Positions 33,135 to 42,051 of a stretch of 64,000 nucleotides of DNA are shown one piece after another. The position numbers and the translations under genes were made by a program. The first letter of the stretch is position 1. Every line of letters starts with the position of its first letter. This DNA is from Pedobacter helvus (GTDB taxonomy: Bacteria > Bacteroidota > Bacteroidia > Sphingobacteriales > Sphingobacteriaceae), in contig NZ_SRMP01000004.1 of assembly GCF_005925325.1 (NCBI RefSeq), positions 310,001-374,000 of the forward strand, read 5' to 3'. Below the pieces are notes generated by a model, which was not told the origin of the DNA, searched no databases, and was given only the letters and a program-made list of their open reading frames with translations.

Positions 33135-33896
33135 TTACGAATTAATTAATCTGCTGCTATCCTGATCTAAAAAAAGAACAGCTCTGGGATGTTTTCTCAA
33201 TATCGTAGCCGGATTTTCGGTACTGATTTTGCTGTTCAGCGTATGTTTAACTGCTTCAGCTTTAGTAGGTCCGGGCACTACACAATTGATATAATTAGCA
33301 CTTAGCAAAGCCGGAATAGTTAATGTTAAAGCATGTGTAGGCACTTCGGCTAGGGTATCGAAACACCCGTCGTTTACTTGTTGTTGTCTACAGATTTCAT
33401 CCAATTCTACCACTTTAACGGTATGTTTATCTTCAAAATCAGCTACTGGCGGATCATTAAAAGCTAAGTGGCCATTTTCTCCAATCCCCATGCAAACAAG
33501 ATCTATTGGATGTTGCTTTAGCAAAGCGGTATATCTGGCACATTCCAATGAAATATCTTCGGCATTGCCATTTAAATAATTTACAGATTTGAAATTGAAC
33601 TTATCAAATAAACGATGTTTTAGGAAGTTACCAAATCCCTGTGGGGCGTTTGCAGCTAATTTAATATACTCATCCATATGAAAGGCGTTAATTCTGCTCC
33701 AATCTATATTTTCATATTCTAAACCCTCTAAAAACTCATTTTGCGATGGTGCAGCAGCAAAAACGATATTGATTTCTTCCCTTGTTTTTAGAAGTTCATT
33801 TACCTCTCTTGCAAATTTTTCGGAAGCAGCTCTTCCCATTTCTCTCCTAGTCTCGTAGATGCGGACATCAAGTTTATTTTCGTTAGCTATCATCAT
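33135..33896 (-). CDS. nagB: glucosamine-6-phosphate deaminase-like protein
   Basis: The 253-residue protein matches the NagB/6-phosphogluconolactonase superfamily, NagB branch: FAAAPSQNEFLEGL, the catalytic-Asp segment HMDEYIKL and GIGENGHLAFNDPP with the active-site His. NagB converts glucosamine-6-phosphate to fructose-6-phosphate and ammonia. No nagA or transporter gene is next to it. Two Met codons open the frame (MMIANENK); the first is taken. Length is normal. Confidence 0.85.
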   Translation of the reverse strand: MMIANENKLDVRIYETRREMGRAASEKFAREVNELLKTREEINIVFAAAPSQNEFLEGLEYENIDWSRINAFHMDEYIKLAANAPQGFGNFLKHRLFDKFNFKSVNYLNGNAEDISLECARYTALLKQHPIDLVCMGIGENGHLAFNDPPVADFEDKHTVKVVELDEICRQQQVNDGCFDTLAEVPTHALTLTIPALLSANYINCVVPGPTKAEAVKHTLNSKISTENPATILRKHPRAVLFLDQDSSRLINS

Positions 33897-34061
33897 GTAA
33901 TTAGGTTAAGTGTTTTCTGTCGCATTTGGATATGCTGCTAGAAATTAAACTAAGATAAAAAATAATCGTGTACGTTAACGAAAATATTTCAAGATAATTT
34001 TCAAGTTAAGATAGAGAGATTATTTGCTTAGTAAATGATTGCGTAAGGGTATTATACGTTA

Positions 34062-34094
34062 AATAAAAAGAGGAAGTCATTTTTGGACTTCCTC
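34062..34094 (-). terminator. terminator of the aldo/keto reductase gene
   Basis: On the minus strand AGGAAGTC pairs with GACTTCCT (loop 7 bases) and is followed by CTTTTTATTT, 10 bp after the stop. Confidence 0.8.
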
Positions 34095-34103
34095 CTTTGT
34101 TTT

Positions 34104-35087
34104 TTAGAATTGTGGTACTATAGGTTTCGTCTGTACAATTGCCTCAATTTTAGCAATAACCTCTTCAGTTAATAATGGCACGACGTCTAATACTTTAAGG
34201 TTTTCTTGTAATTGAGGTACCTTTGATGCACCTAAAATTACCGTACTCACATTAGGGTTTTTCAAACACCAAGCAATTGAAAGTTTGGCTAGTGGTACGT
34301 CTAAACTATTGGCTAATTCTTGTAATGCAGTAGCTTTTTCCATTCTGTCTGCAGCTAAAGTTCTATCTTTTAACCACTCTAACCCTTCTAAAGCCAAGCG
34401 TGTACCTTCTACCCCACCATTAGTATATTTACCAGATAGAATACCTGATGCCAGCGGTGACCAAATGGTAGTACCTAAACCGTGGTTATTGAACAAATGC
34501 AGATACTCGTTCTCCAATTTATTACGCTCAAACAAGTTGTACTGCGGCTGCTCCATAGTTGGGCCGATTAAATTATACTGTTTGGCTACAGCAATGGCTT
34601 CCATAATTTCTACGGCGCTCCACTCAGATGTTCCCCAGTATAAGATTTTGCCTTGTTGCAATAGCGTGTTCATTGCAAAAACAGTCTCTTCTATTGGCGT
34701 ATTTTTATCAGGTCGATGACAGAAATACAAGTCTAAATAATCAACCTGTAGACGTTTTAAAGCCGCATGGCATGCCTCTATGATGTGCTTACGGGATAGC
34801 CCCATTTGGTTAGGGCCTTTTCTTTCAGCGCCAAAAAAAACTTTGCTAGACACCACAAACGTATCTCGCTCCCATTTTTGGCTCTTGATGATATTCCCCA
34901 TTACAATCTCGGATTTGCCCTCAGCATATCCTTCTGCATTATCAAAGAAATTCACTCCTGCATCGTAGGCTACACCCATTAGCTCATCAGCTACGTTATC
35001 ACTAATTTGATTGCCAAATGTTAACCAGCTACCAAATGAAAGGGCGCTTACCTGCAAACCCGATTTTCCTAATCTTCTATATTCCAT
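34104..35087 (-). CDS. aldo/keto reductase (potassium-channel beta-subunit type)
   Basis: The 327-residue TIM-barrel oxidoreductase has the family signatures: MEYRRLGKSGLQVSALSFG at the N-terminus, FFDNAEGYAEGKSE with catalytic Asp and Tyr, the Lys segment VVSSKVFF, DLYFCHRPD with the His, and the C-terminal NADPH-binding stretch VSTVILGASK. The closest known style is YghZ/Kv-beta aldo/keto reductase. Substrate unknown. The ATG at 35087 is chosen; a TTG 24 bp upstream would add eight residues that do not fit the family. Confidence 0.9.
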   Translation of the reverse strand: MEYRRLGKSGLQVSALSFGSWLTFGNQISDNVADELMGVAYDAGVNFFDNAEGYAEGKSEIVMGNIIKSQKWERDTFVVSSKVFFGAERKGPNQMGLSRKHIIEACHAALKRLQVDYLDLYFCHRPDKNTPIEETVFAMNTLLQQGKILYWGTSEWSAVEIMEAIAVAKQYNLIGPTMEQPQYNLFERNKLENEYLHLFNNHGLGTTIWSPLASGILSGKYTNGGVEGTRLALEGLEWLKDRTLAADRMEKATALQELANSLDVPLAKLSIAWCLKNPNVSTVILGASKVPQLQENLKVLDVVPLLTEEVIAKIEAIVQTKPIVPQF

Positions 35088-35211
35088 TTTTATGAAAATT
35101 TGAGTTGGCAATTTAAGGAGTTATCTGTAAAGCTAAAATCGCTCACCAAGATTTTACAAAAACAAAACTTTATTGCGAGATATTCCTAACTTTAAATTTC
35201 AATAAAAAAAT

Positions 35212-36147
35212 ATGAAACGACTATTATTACTTATACCGTTAGCCCTGCAGTTAGGTTGTGGATCTGTTAAAGACGTAAAAACTTCAAATTCCCAATCACT
35301 TAAAGATGTAGAGATCTTATCTTCAGATGAATATGAAGGCCGTAAATCTGGTACCAAGGGCAGTGAACTTGCAAGAGCCTATCTCGTAAAACGATTAAAA
35401 GAAATTGGTGTAGAAGCGCATCCAGGATTAGGAAAATACGAGCAGAACTTTGACATCAAAGGTCGTAACAGTATCACTAAAGGCATTAATTTGGTATCAT
35501 ATGTAAAAGGAAAGTCGGATGATGTTATTGTAGTATCTGCTCACTATGACCATATCGGAGTAATTAATAACGAGGTTTATAATGGTGCTGACGATAATGC
35601 TTCTGGTGTTGCCGCGTTATTGAGCTTTGCGAAATACTTCAAAGAGCATCAACCAAACAATACTATAATTTTTGCATTGTTTGATGCGGAAGAAATGGGT
35701 TTACAGGGTGCAAAAGCATTTGTTGCTAATCCGCCGATAGCCTTAGACAAGATAAAACTGAATATCAACATGGATATGATTAGCCACAACGATAAGGGCG
35801 AACTTTATGCAGTAGGCACATTCAAATATCCTCAGTTAAAAAAATATCTAATTACCACCAATCCAAATATCAAATTAATGTTGGGCCATGATGATCCTAA
35901 GTTAGGACACGACGATTGGACTAACCAAAGCGACCAAGGAGCTTTTAATGCAAAAAATATTCCTTTCATTTATTTCGGGGTAGAAGATCATAAAGACTAC
36001 CATAAGGCAACAGATGAGTTTAAGAATATCAACCAAGAATTTTATACGAATGCGGTAAGTGTGATACAAGAAGTAATCAACAACATAGATAAACAGCGTG
36101 ACATCCAAAGTATTTTTAGAGAAACCTTGCAAATGAAAAAGCAATAG
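35212..36147 (+). CDS. M28 family metallopeptidase lipoprotein
   Basis: The 311-residue protein has a lipoprotein signal (LALQLGC, Cys16) and an M28 aminopeptidase domain. Zinc ligands and catalytic residues are visible: His in SAHYDHIG, Asp in NGADDNASG, Glu-Glu in FDAEEMG, Asp in NMDMISH, and the final His in DHKDYHKATD. Such enzymes remove N-terminal amino acids from peptides in the periplasm or on the surface. It has a near-consensus -7 element TAACTTTA at 35187 and ends at a bidirectional terminator. Confidence 0.88.
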   Translation: MKRLLLLIPLALQLGCGSVKDVKTSNSQSLKDVEILSSDEYEGRKSGTKGSELARAYLVKRLKEIGVEAHPGLGKYEQNFDIKGRNSITKGINLVSYVKGKSDDVIVVSAHYDHIGVINNEVYNGADDNASGVAALLSFAKYFKEHQPNNTIIFALFDAEEMGLQGAKAFVANPPIALDKIKLNINMDMISHNDKGELYAVGTFKYPQLKKYLITTNPNIKLMLGHDDPKLGHDDWTNQSDQGAFNAKNIPFIYFGVEDHKDYHKATDEFKNINQEFYTNAVSVIQEVINNIDKQRDIQSIFRETLQMKKQ

Positions 36148-36151
36148 AAAT

Positions 36152-36184
36152 AAAAAATCCCAATCTTAAAGGTTGGGATTTTTT
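36152..36184. terminator. bidirectional intrinsic terminator
   Basis: AAAAAATCCCAA / TTGGGATTTTTT, loop 9 bases, between the M28 gene and the converging 88-residue gene. Confidence 0.92.
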
Positions 36185-36191
36185 ATTTCTA

Positions 36192-36458
36192 TTAAAAATC
36201 TATATCAACTATTGAGTTAATTGGTACGTGAACATTGTTTTTCAATTGCAGGTATTTTTCAGTAACAGACCATACTGTAGTACTTACTTTTCTTACTCCA
36301 TGTTTTGTGTTAAAGGCAATATATGCCTTTGATTTAAATTCGTTACCCAATCTTTGTGCAGACGACAGTTTAGCTAACATCTCCTCAGACAATTGAACAT
36401 CTGCGGGCAAGAACTCAGTTACATTTATCTCTTCCTTTTCTATTAATTCCCCAATCAT
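36192..36458 (-). CDS. small conserved hypothetical protein
   Basis: The 88-residue soluble protein has a normal amino-acid composition (N-terminal acidic helix MIGELIEKEEINVTEF, then a beta-rich half with STTVWSVTEKYLQLKNNVHVPINSI). No signal peptide or known motif is visible. The C-terminal half looks like a small beta fold as found in hypothetical Bacteroidota proteins. It sits alone between the M28 peptidase and the S41 peptidase genes, ending at the shared terminator. Confidence 0.7.
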   Translation of the reverse strand: MIGELIEKEEINVTEFLPADVQLSEEMLAKLSSAQRLGNEFKSKAYIAFNTKHGVRKVSTTVWSVTEKYLQLKNNVHVPINSIVDIDF

Positions 36459-36558
36459 AAGTATTATATTTTTGTTTAAACAAGCTTAACAATTTTTTAA
36501 AAGAATAACAATATTGTATCCTAATTTTTAGACAGCATTTTGTAAAAATTTAATGTAC

Positions 36559-36583
36559 AAAAATGGCCGCTATTGCGGCCATT
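36559..36583 (-). terminator. terminator of the S41 peptidase gene
   Basis: ATGGCCGC / GCGGCCAT stem with a 4-base loop, followed on the minus strand by five T's, 21 bp after the stop. Confidence 0.88.
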
Positions 36584-36603
36584 ACTTATATTTTAACAAT
36601 ACT

Positions 36604-38220
36604 TTAGTTTTTTAGTTTGAAACGATTTTCTACCATTCCTTTAAATTGGCGGTCTACTAATTCTAGACTAGCTACATTTTCACTGGCCATAATTGTTTTG
36701 CCTGAAGCATTTACTGATCTGCTTGCGCTTACACCATTTGTGAAAGTAACTCCTTGAGCCAAAATATTTAATGCGGCCTTAGTATAGCCATCTCTAGGAT
36801 CTCCAAAATCATACATCGCATTATAAATGCCATTATTAGCATCTGTTATGAGTTCGGAAGTCGTGACAGTTGGAGTCATCCCATCATAATAGCCACCTTG
36901 GCCTAAAGAGTTTTTAGTTTCAAACAATGAAAGGTAAACATCGTATTTGTTTTCTATTGTTATCGGGAAAAAACCAATTGGTTTTCCATAAGTTGTACGT
37001 CCAACCAAGCTAACTGTCATATGTGGTTTCAAACTGTTAATTACTAGTTCACTTGCAGATGCAGTACTTCCGCTTACTAAGAAAACTATGTCCTTCACAT
37101 TGCTTAAACTACCTTTCTTTGCAAAAGATGATGTGTTTCCAGAAGTAGTATAATTGACATTAGCATATGTTAGCATAGCACCATTCGAGCCATATCTTAT
37201 TTTACCAGCAGCATCTAATAGAGGTTGATTTGCTAATATTTTTGCATTTCCGGCCTGCATCGTAGCGTTAAAGTATTCGGTGAACATTACTCCAGTAGCC
37301 GTTGATGGCGCAATTAAATTAATTAAGTGCTCTGCAGTGCTTACATATCCTCCGCCATTATATCTAAGATCAATAATTAAATCGGTAACGCCATTGGTAG
37401 CAAAATCATTAAAAATGTTTGTCAACTCAGTTTCTGAATTTGCCGCACTCGAAAACCTAGCATATGCTAAATAACCTATTTTTTTTGCTCCAGAAGAGAA
37501 GATTTTAGACTTATATATTGGGCTACTTTTAAAAACTGATTTAGTAATATTGTATGTAGCGGTAGCACCATTTGCTTTAACAACTTCAACAGTCATACTA
37601 TTACTTCCTAGAGCAGTATTCAATGCATTATACTCAGAATTGTAATTTGCTCCGAAACTCACACCATTGATTTTCTTAATCAAATCTCCTCTTGTCACAC
37701 CTGCTTTTTCTGCGGGAGAATTTTGATACACCGCTCCTACATAAAAAAGATATCCAGGATCATTAGAATAAGTGAAAATGGCAAACCTCATACCTAAATC
37801 ATTCCCATTTCCTTCTAAATCTACAGACGAAATAGCGTTGATTGATGCAGTCGGATTTTTATTACTCTTATCGAAAATGTATGAAAACTTCGGTGCTGTA
37901 GACGTAGATTTATACTCTCCAGGATTCGAATATTTCGAAATTTCAAATAATTCTTTTTCGTAGTTCAACAAATCTGTACTTAAAGAACTGTATTGTCTTG
38001 GATTAAATGCTTCATATGTAGGTAATTTATCATTCCAATAATAAATTTCTTTGGCATAAAGAAAGATTGAATCTAAACTTAATTGTTGTCTAGTTGCTGT
38101 TCCAGTTGTTGGAGGTGTAACTACCGGCGGAGTTGGGGTCGGCTCTACTTTACTCTTTTTGCAAGCACCAAAGACCAACATCGATCCTACAGTTAGGATC
38201 AATAAATATCTTTTATTCAT
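36604..38220 (-). CDS. S41 family (C-terminal processing) peptidase lipoprotein
   Basis: The 538-residue protein has a lipoprotein signal (VFGAC followed by Lys-Lys-Ser-Lys) and a Pro/Thr-rich linker. An N-terminal helical region containing YAKEIYYWNDKLP, a PDZ domain (about 150-230, with YQNSPAEKAGVTRGDLIKKI) and the S41 protease domain follow. Catalytic Ser is in VSGSTASASELVI and the Lys in GRTTYGKPIG. These enzymes cleave proteins at C-termini or process peptides in the periplasm. The ATG at 38220 opens the signal peptide; an upstream start 21 bp earlier is less likely. Confidence 0.88.
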   Translation of the reverse strand: MNKRYLLILTVGSMLVFGACKKSKVEPTPTPPVVTPPTTGTATRQQLSLDSIFLYAKEIYYWNDKLPTYEAFNPRQYSSLSTDLLNYEKELFEISKYSNPGEYKSTSTAPKFSYIFDKSNKNPTASINAISSVDLEGNGNDLGMRFAIFTYSNDPGYLFYVGAVYQNSPAEKAGVTRGDLIKKINGVSFGANYNSEYNALNTALGSNSMTVEVVKANGATATYNITKSVFKSSPIYKSKIFSSGAKKIGYLAYARFSSAANSETELTNIFNDFATNGVTDLIIDLRYNGGGYVSTAEHLINLIAPSTATGVMFTEYFNATMQAGNAKILANQPLLDAAGKIRYGSNGAMLTYANVNYTTSGNTSSFAKKGSLSNVKDIVFLVSGSTASASELVINSLKPHMTVSLVGRTTYGKPIGFFPITIENKYDVYLSLFETKNSLGQGGYYDGMTPTVTTSELITDANNGIYNAMYDFGDPRDGYTKAALNILAQGVTFTNGVSASRSVNASGKTIMASENVASLELVDRQFKGMVENRFKLKN

Positions 38221-38259
38221 TTTACGTTTAATAAGTAGCACTAATTAACGAAATATTTT

Positions 38260-38865
38260 TTACAATATTTCTGTTACAGAAAAACAATCTATGATAGAAT
38301 CTACGAAATTATTTTCTAATTGGATTTGAGAAGTGAACAAGACAACCTCATCTCTATCAAGACTTTGCTCCTTTAGTATATATTTGATGGTGTCCTTCGC
38401 AGAAGCGTTGTACTCTGCGTCGAAATACACTTTAAGGTATTGTTCCAACCCATTCCATTCCATTTGCTTAATCTTGTTTATTGCCTCCGCGGGATTTCCT
38501 TCCACTAGGATAAAAATTGGCCGCCTATCTACCACTGCTTCCTGTAAAAGACTAAGTACATTTTGAAACAGCAATAATTTTAAGGGCAGCCGGGCAGTTT
38601 CGAAAAGTAGATTGAAGTTTTGTTCATATTTTTCTGGAATATCGAACTTGGCCGCCGTTTTCTTGAAAAGTTCTTGCTCGCCATGCGTTCTATATTCTTC
38701 ACTCATAAAATCGATGATTGCTTTCGCATCTATTTGTTCGGAATATGCGATAAATTCTGAGAACAAATAATAAACCTGCAATAAATAATCCTTTTTAGGA
38801 AACAAAGCATCATCTAAAGTAATAATCAGCGCTTTTTTATTAGAAAGATATTTTTCGAAAGACAT
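38260..38865 (-). CDS. degenerate HAD-like protein
   Basis: The 201-residue protein aligns with HAD phosphatases by its N-terminal ALIITLDDALFPKKDYLLQVYYLF, equivalent to the usual FDLDDTLYxExxY motif. The nucleophile Asp is replaced by Thr, leaving Thr-Leu-Asp-Asp, so phosphatase activity is unlikely. A helical cap and a C-terminal Rossmann half (IFILVEGNP, then EVVLFTSQIQLEN) follow. It may be a scaffold or sensor. The next gene on the same strand is a PreATP-grasp-like fragment (55 bp upstream), a partnership also common for HAD-like and ATP-grasp proteins. Confidence 0.55.
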   Translation of the reverse strand: MSFEKYLSNKKALIITLDDALFPKKDYLLQVYYLFSEFIAYSEQIDAKAIIDFMSEEYRTHGEQELFKKTAAKFDIPEKYEQNFNLLFETARLPLKLLLFQNVLSLLQEAVVDRRPIFILVEGNPAEAINKIKQMEWNGLEQYLKVYFDAEYNASAKDTIKYILKEQSLDRDEVVLFTSQIQLENNFVDSIIDCFSVTEIL

Positions 38866-38920
38866 GAATTAAGTTAAAAGCCAAAAATAAAACATAAAAA
38901 TTAGAACGATGTTAACTTCT

Positions 38921-39385
38921 CTAAATGGGATTTGAGATGGAGATTAATGCTAGATTTTCATTAAAAAATGAATAAGCTCCGTTTAAACCATCGCTGCTAT
39001 CTACCTGCAAATCGATAGAAGAGTAAACTAGCTTACCATGATCAAAAATACACCAGTCCTTAAATTTAGTTTGAACAAGTTGAGGATTTCCTGGCAATAA
39101 AACTTTCAATCCAAATTCATCAAACAATACCATTGATTTCGATAATGCCATGATTTCGGCCTCATAAAGAGGTAACAATACATCTACGCCATTATCCAAA
39201 CATTTGGTTAATAGATTATGGGCCAGAATATCCTCATTCCAATTCCCCAATTCAGCAAACGAATAATTATGAGTATTGATTTTTGGCATATCACCATAGT
39301 CACCTAAAAGGATTTCGGCATCATTAAAAGCTTTGATCAACTTTAAAGCAGTTGCGGTTTTACCACCGGTAATTAGAATTTTCAA
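38921..39385 (-). CDS. short PreATP-grasp-like (CarB N-terminal type) protein
   Basis: The 155-residue product starts at a TTG (39385) giving MKILITGGKTATALKLIKAF, a Rossmann-like PreATP-grasp start, followed by ILLGDYGDMP, a GVDVLLPLYEAEIMALSKS strand-helix unit and LLPGNPQLVQTKFKDW. That is what precedes the ATP-grasp core in carbamoyl-phosphate-synthase-like ligases, but here the protein stops with no ATP-grasp domain. A GTG 45 bp upstream is a possible alternative start. It may be a regulatory or vestigial partner of the degenerate HAD protein. Confidence 0.55.
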   Translation of the reverse strand: MKILITGGKTATALKLIKAFNDAEILLGDYGDMPKINTHNYSFAELGNWNEDILAHNLLTKCLDNGVDVLLPLYEAEIMALSKSMVLFDEFGLKVLLPGNPQLVQTKFKDWCIFDHGKLVYSSIDLQVDSSDGLNGAYSFFNENLALISISNPI

Positions 39386-39497
39386 TTTATAAATTGTTTT
39401 ATTGTTAAACTGATTTATTGTTGGCAGCACTAAAAGGTCTGTAGAAATTGCTAGATGCGCTGTCTAGCAGCAATCAAATAATTTATCAATCCAACGA

Positions 39498-40148
39498 TTA
39501 AACGATTAGTCCATCTTTCATAGTTACCACCCTATCGCTAATTTTAGCTAAATCATTATTATGGGTAACAATTACAAAAGTTTGTTTAAAGTTGTCGCGT
39601 AGGTTAATAAAAAGCTGATGAAGGGCATCTGCATTTGCAGAATCTAAATTACCAGATGGCTCATCAGCCAATACAATAGACGGACGATTTACCAAGGCTC
39701 TTGCTACAGAAATACGTTGCTGTTCGCCGCCCGATAATTCGCTAGGTTTGTGATGAGCACGTTCTTTTAATCCGAATAGATCAAGTAACTCAAAAGCTCT
39801 CTTTTCTGCTTCTTTTTTACTCTTTTTGGCAATAAAAGCTGGGATACAAATATTCTCTAGTGCATTAAACTCTGGCAACAAATGATGAAACTGAAAAACA
39901 AAACCAATATTCTGATTTCTAAAGACGCTCAAAATTTCACCAGAAATCCTACTTACTTCCCTACCCTTCAATGTTACTGTTCCAGCATCTGGCCGATCTA
40001 AAGTTCCTAAGATATGAAGCAAAGTACTCTTACCTGCGCCAGAAGCACCAATAATACTTACGATTTCTCCTTCAGCAACTTCGAAATCTACTCCTTTTAA
40101 GATCTCTAGATTTCCGTACGCTTTTTTTATCCCTTTGGCTTGTAACAT
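39498..40148 (-). CDS. lolD: LolD-like ABC transporter ATP-binding protein
   Basis: The 216-residue ATPase has Walker A GASGAGKS (34-41), Q-loop [16 protein letters not shown], signature LSGGEQQR, Walker B IVLADEP and the H-loop VTHNN. The [15 protein letters not shown] and ADEPSGNLD segments are typical of LolD/MacB-type ATPases that drive lipoprotein release or efflux. No permease gene is adjacent, as is usual for Bacteroidota LolD, which pairs with LolCE genes elsewhere. Length is normal. Confidence 0.85.
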   Translation of the reverse strand: MLQAKGIKKAYGNLEILKGVDFEVAEGEIVSIIGASGAGKSTLLHILGTLDRPDAGTVTLKGREVSRISGEILSVFRNQNIGFVFQFHHLLPEFNALENICIPAFIAKKSKKEAEKRAFELLDLFGLKERAHHKPSELSGGEQQRISVARALVNRPSIVLADEPSGNLDSANADALHQLFINLRDNFKQTFVIVTHNNDLAKISDRVVTMKDGLIV

Positions 40149-40245
40149 CTAGCAAATGTACAAGTACAGAGACAAAATTTTGTGTCTGCGTCGAAAAAAT
40201 CTATCATCAAATCAAAAAAAAATTTGCAAATCAAAAATCCATTAC

Positions 40246-40263
40246 TAACTTTGAATTACAAAG
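40246..40263 (+). promoter_or_regulatory. palindromic box 1 overlapping a -7 promoter element
   Basis: CTTTG-AATTA-CAAAG (40249-40263), followed by CACTTT. The upstream half overlaps TAACTTTG (40246-40253), a full match to TAnnTTTG, so a bound repressor would block RNA polymerase. The ATG of the next gene is 11 bp further. Near-identical boxes occur at 41317-41331 and 41702-41716. Confidence 0.65.
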
Positions 40264-40274
40264 CACTTTAAAAA

Positions 40275-40904
40275 ATGAACCAACAAGAGCAATTAGATAC
40301 GTTAAATGATATCAGGAATATCATGAACCGTTCTTCGAGATTTATTTCGTTAAGCGGGCTATCTGGCGTTTTCGCAGGTATAACTGCATTAGTTGGCGCT
40401 TATTTTGCAAACAGCAGCATCAATGCCTATCATAACTCAAAATCTCACAACTACGATCAAGTAAACGTGATGTTTATTGAGGCCGAATTGATTTTAATTG
40501 CACTAATTGTACTTGTAGTTGCCATTTTGGGTGGTATTTTTTTCACTTACAGACAGAGCAAAAAGAAAAATCTACCAATTTGGGATAAAACCACCAAAAA
40601 CCTCTTGGTTAATCTTACTATACCGTTAGCAACTGGTGGCCTTTTTGTAATTGCTCTTCTTTTAAACCACCGTAGCTCGGTGGGTTTAATTGCTCCAAGC
40701 ACTTTGGTATTCTATGGCTTGGCTCTAATCAACGCTAGTAAATACACCTATTCGGATATTAAGTTTTTAGGTGTATGTGAAGTGATTTTGGGCCTTATTG
40801 CAATGTTCAACATCGGTTTAGGCTTATATTTTTGGGCTTTTGGATTTGGCGTGTTGCATATTTTATATGGTTTAATCATGTACTTTAAATACGAAAAAGT
40901 TTAA
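40275..40904 (+). CDS. six-helix membrane protein
   Basis: The 209-residue protein has a short cytosolic N-terminus (MNQQEQLDTLNDIRNIMNRS) and about six transmembrane helices. This N-terminal NDIRxIMxRSxRF type is common to a Bacteroidota membrane-protein group found next to winged-helix regulator genes. No catalytic motif is visible. It is probably co-transcribed with the winged-helix regulator gene 98 bp downstream, with box 1 at its promoter. Confidence 0.7.
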   Translation: MNQQEQLDTLNDIRNIMNRSSRFISLSGLSGVFAGITALVGAYFANSSINAYHNSKSHNYDQVNVMFIEAELILIALIVLVVAILGGIFFTYRQSKKKNLPIWDKTTKNLLVNLTIPLATGGLFVIALLLNHRSSVGLIAPSTLVFYGLALINASKYTYSDIKFLGVCEVILGLIAMFNIGLGLYFWAFGFGVLHILYGLIMYFKYEKV

Positions 40905-41002
40905 AAGCTATAAGTGATACGTAATAAGTTTTAAGTGATATGTTTTGGGTGTTAGTCTTCTAATCGACTAAAAGACCAAACATCCAAAAAACTACAGATA
41001 AA

Positions 41003-41299
41003 ATGAAAAATCCGATAGAGGCACTGAATAAAATATTTGACAGCAGGATAAGGTTGGGCGTAATGTCGGTGCTTATAGTGAACGATAGTGTGAGCTTTAA
41101 TGAACTAAAACAAATGTTAGACCTAACTGATGGCAATTTGGCATCACACCTTAATACTTTGGAACAAGCCGAATATATTAACGTACAGAAGGCATTTATC
41201 GGTAAAAAAACGAATACTACTTACAGGATTACAGAACTGGGAACACAATCTTTCAAAGCCCACTTAAATGCTTTAGAAAAAATGATCAAAGGCATTTAA
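41003..41299 (+). CDS. winged-helix transcriptional regulator (HTH_34 type)
   Basis: The 98-residue protein is a single winged-helix DNA-binding domain of the PF13601-like group: an initial helix (MKNPIEALNKIFDSRIRLGVMSVLI), the recognition region LTDGNLASHLNTLEQAEYI, and a wing (GKKTNTTYRITELG). It has no ligand domain, as in MarR/ArsR-like minimal regulators. It lies inside a locus with three copies of one palindrome upstream of neighbouring genes, and is the best candidate to bind it. Confidence 0.85.
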   Translation: MKNPIEALNKIFDSRIRLGVMSVLIVNDSVSFNELKQMLDLTDGNLASHLNTLEQAEYINVQKAFIGKKTNTTYRITELGTQSFKAHLNALEKMIKGI

Positions 41300-41316
41300 T
41301 TTTTTTTACAACTAAA

Positions 41317-41331
41317 CTTTGAAATACAAAG
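41317..41331 (+). promoter_or_regulatory. palindromic box 2
   Basis: CTTTG-AAATA-CAAAG followed by CACTTT, 31 bp before the ATG at 41363. Same sequence core as box 1 and box 3. No TAnn in front, so the -7 match is weaker. Confidence 0.6.
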
Positions 41332-41362
41332 CACTTTTTATTAAATTTAATTAATCAAAATT

Positions 41363-41674
41363 ATGGAAACTATGACAACAGAAAAAACAAACGTAGCACG
41401 AAGACTAGCAATCACCGTTGGAGTGGTAGGCAGCCTATTATTAATTCCTTTAATTGCTATGCAATTCACAAATGAGGTAAAATGGAATTTAGGGGACTTT
41501 GTAATTATGGGAACTCTCCTACTCATCACAGGCTTGGGCATAGAAATAGTAACAAGAAAAGTAAAATCGGCAAAATGGAAATTTGTAGTTTGTGCGATAA
41601 TTTTATTCATCTTATTCCTAGCATGGGCAGAATTAGCGGTAGGCGTATTCGGCGGTCCTTTTGCTGGAAGTTAG
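41363..41674 (+). CDS. small membrane protein
   Basis: The 103-residue protein has three hydrophobic helices (about 15-35, 47-65 and 73-95) with charged loops (KVKSAKWK). No known family. It is the only gene between box 2 and box 3, so it is likely its own transcription unit under the same regulator. Confidence 0.65.
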   Translation: METMTTEKTNVARRLAITVGVVGSLLLIPLIAMQFTNEVKWNLGDFVIMGTLLLITGLGIEIVTRKVKSAKWKFVVCAIILFILFLAWAELAVGVFGGPFAGS

Positions 41675-41701
41675 TTTGTGATATTTTTTTTTGAAAAAAC
41701 A

Positions 41702-41716
41702 CTTTGAAATACAAAG
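41702..41716 (+). promoter_or_regulatory. palindromic box 3
   Basis: CTTTG-AAATA-CAAAG followed by CACTTTAAAC, with the ATG of the next gene 11 bp further, exactly as for box 1. Confidence 0.65.
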
Positions 41717-41727
41717 CACTTTAAACA

Positions 41728-42051
41728 ATGAAATCAGATAGAGATATTTTTATCTTAACCACAGCAAAACAAATTGCTAGAACATCGCTGTGGGGCGGAA
41801 CGGGCATATTTTTACTTTTTGCCATTAGCAAAATAGACAAGCTTATGGTTTTTAGTGCTTTCTTCATCTTTTTCGCAGTATTGGCAAATGGAATTATGCT
41901 ACTCATTTTATTATTGAACTTAATTACACGTAGCGCTGCCAGAAGAGAAATCATAAATACCATCTTAATTATCATCATCAACATCCCCATTGCCATATTT
42001 TATGTGTGGCTCTCTATCCAAATATCTGAATTAAATCATATCAAATTATGA
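41728..42051 (+). CDS. three-helix membrane protein
   Basis: The 107-residue protein has about three transmembrane helices (29-45, 47-72, 82-100) and a short cytosolic start. Its last codon overlaps the DUF4173 start by 4 bp (ATGA), so the two are translationally coupled. The 97-residue protein after DUF4173 is similar in layout (INIPIAIFYVWL versus LNIPIAWLYLIL), suggesting paralogy. Confidence 0.65.
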   Translation: MKSDRDIFILTTAKQIARTSLWGGTGIFLLFAISKIDKLMVFSAFFIFFAVLANGIMLLILLLNLITRSAARREIINTILIIIINIPIAIFYVWLSIQISELNHIKL

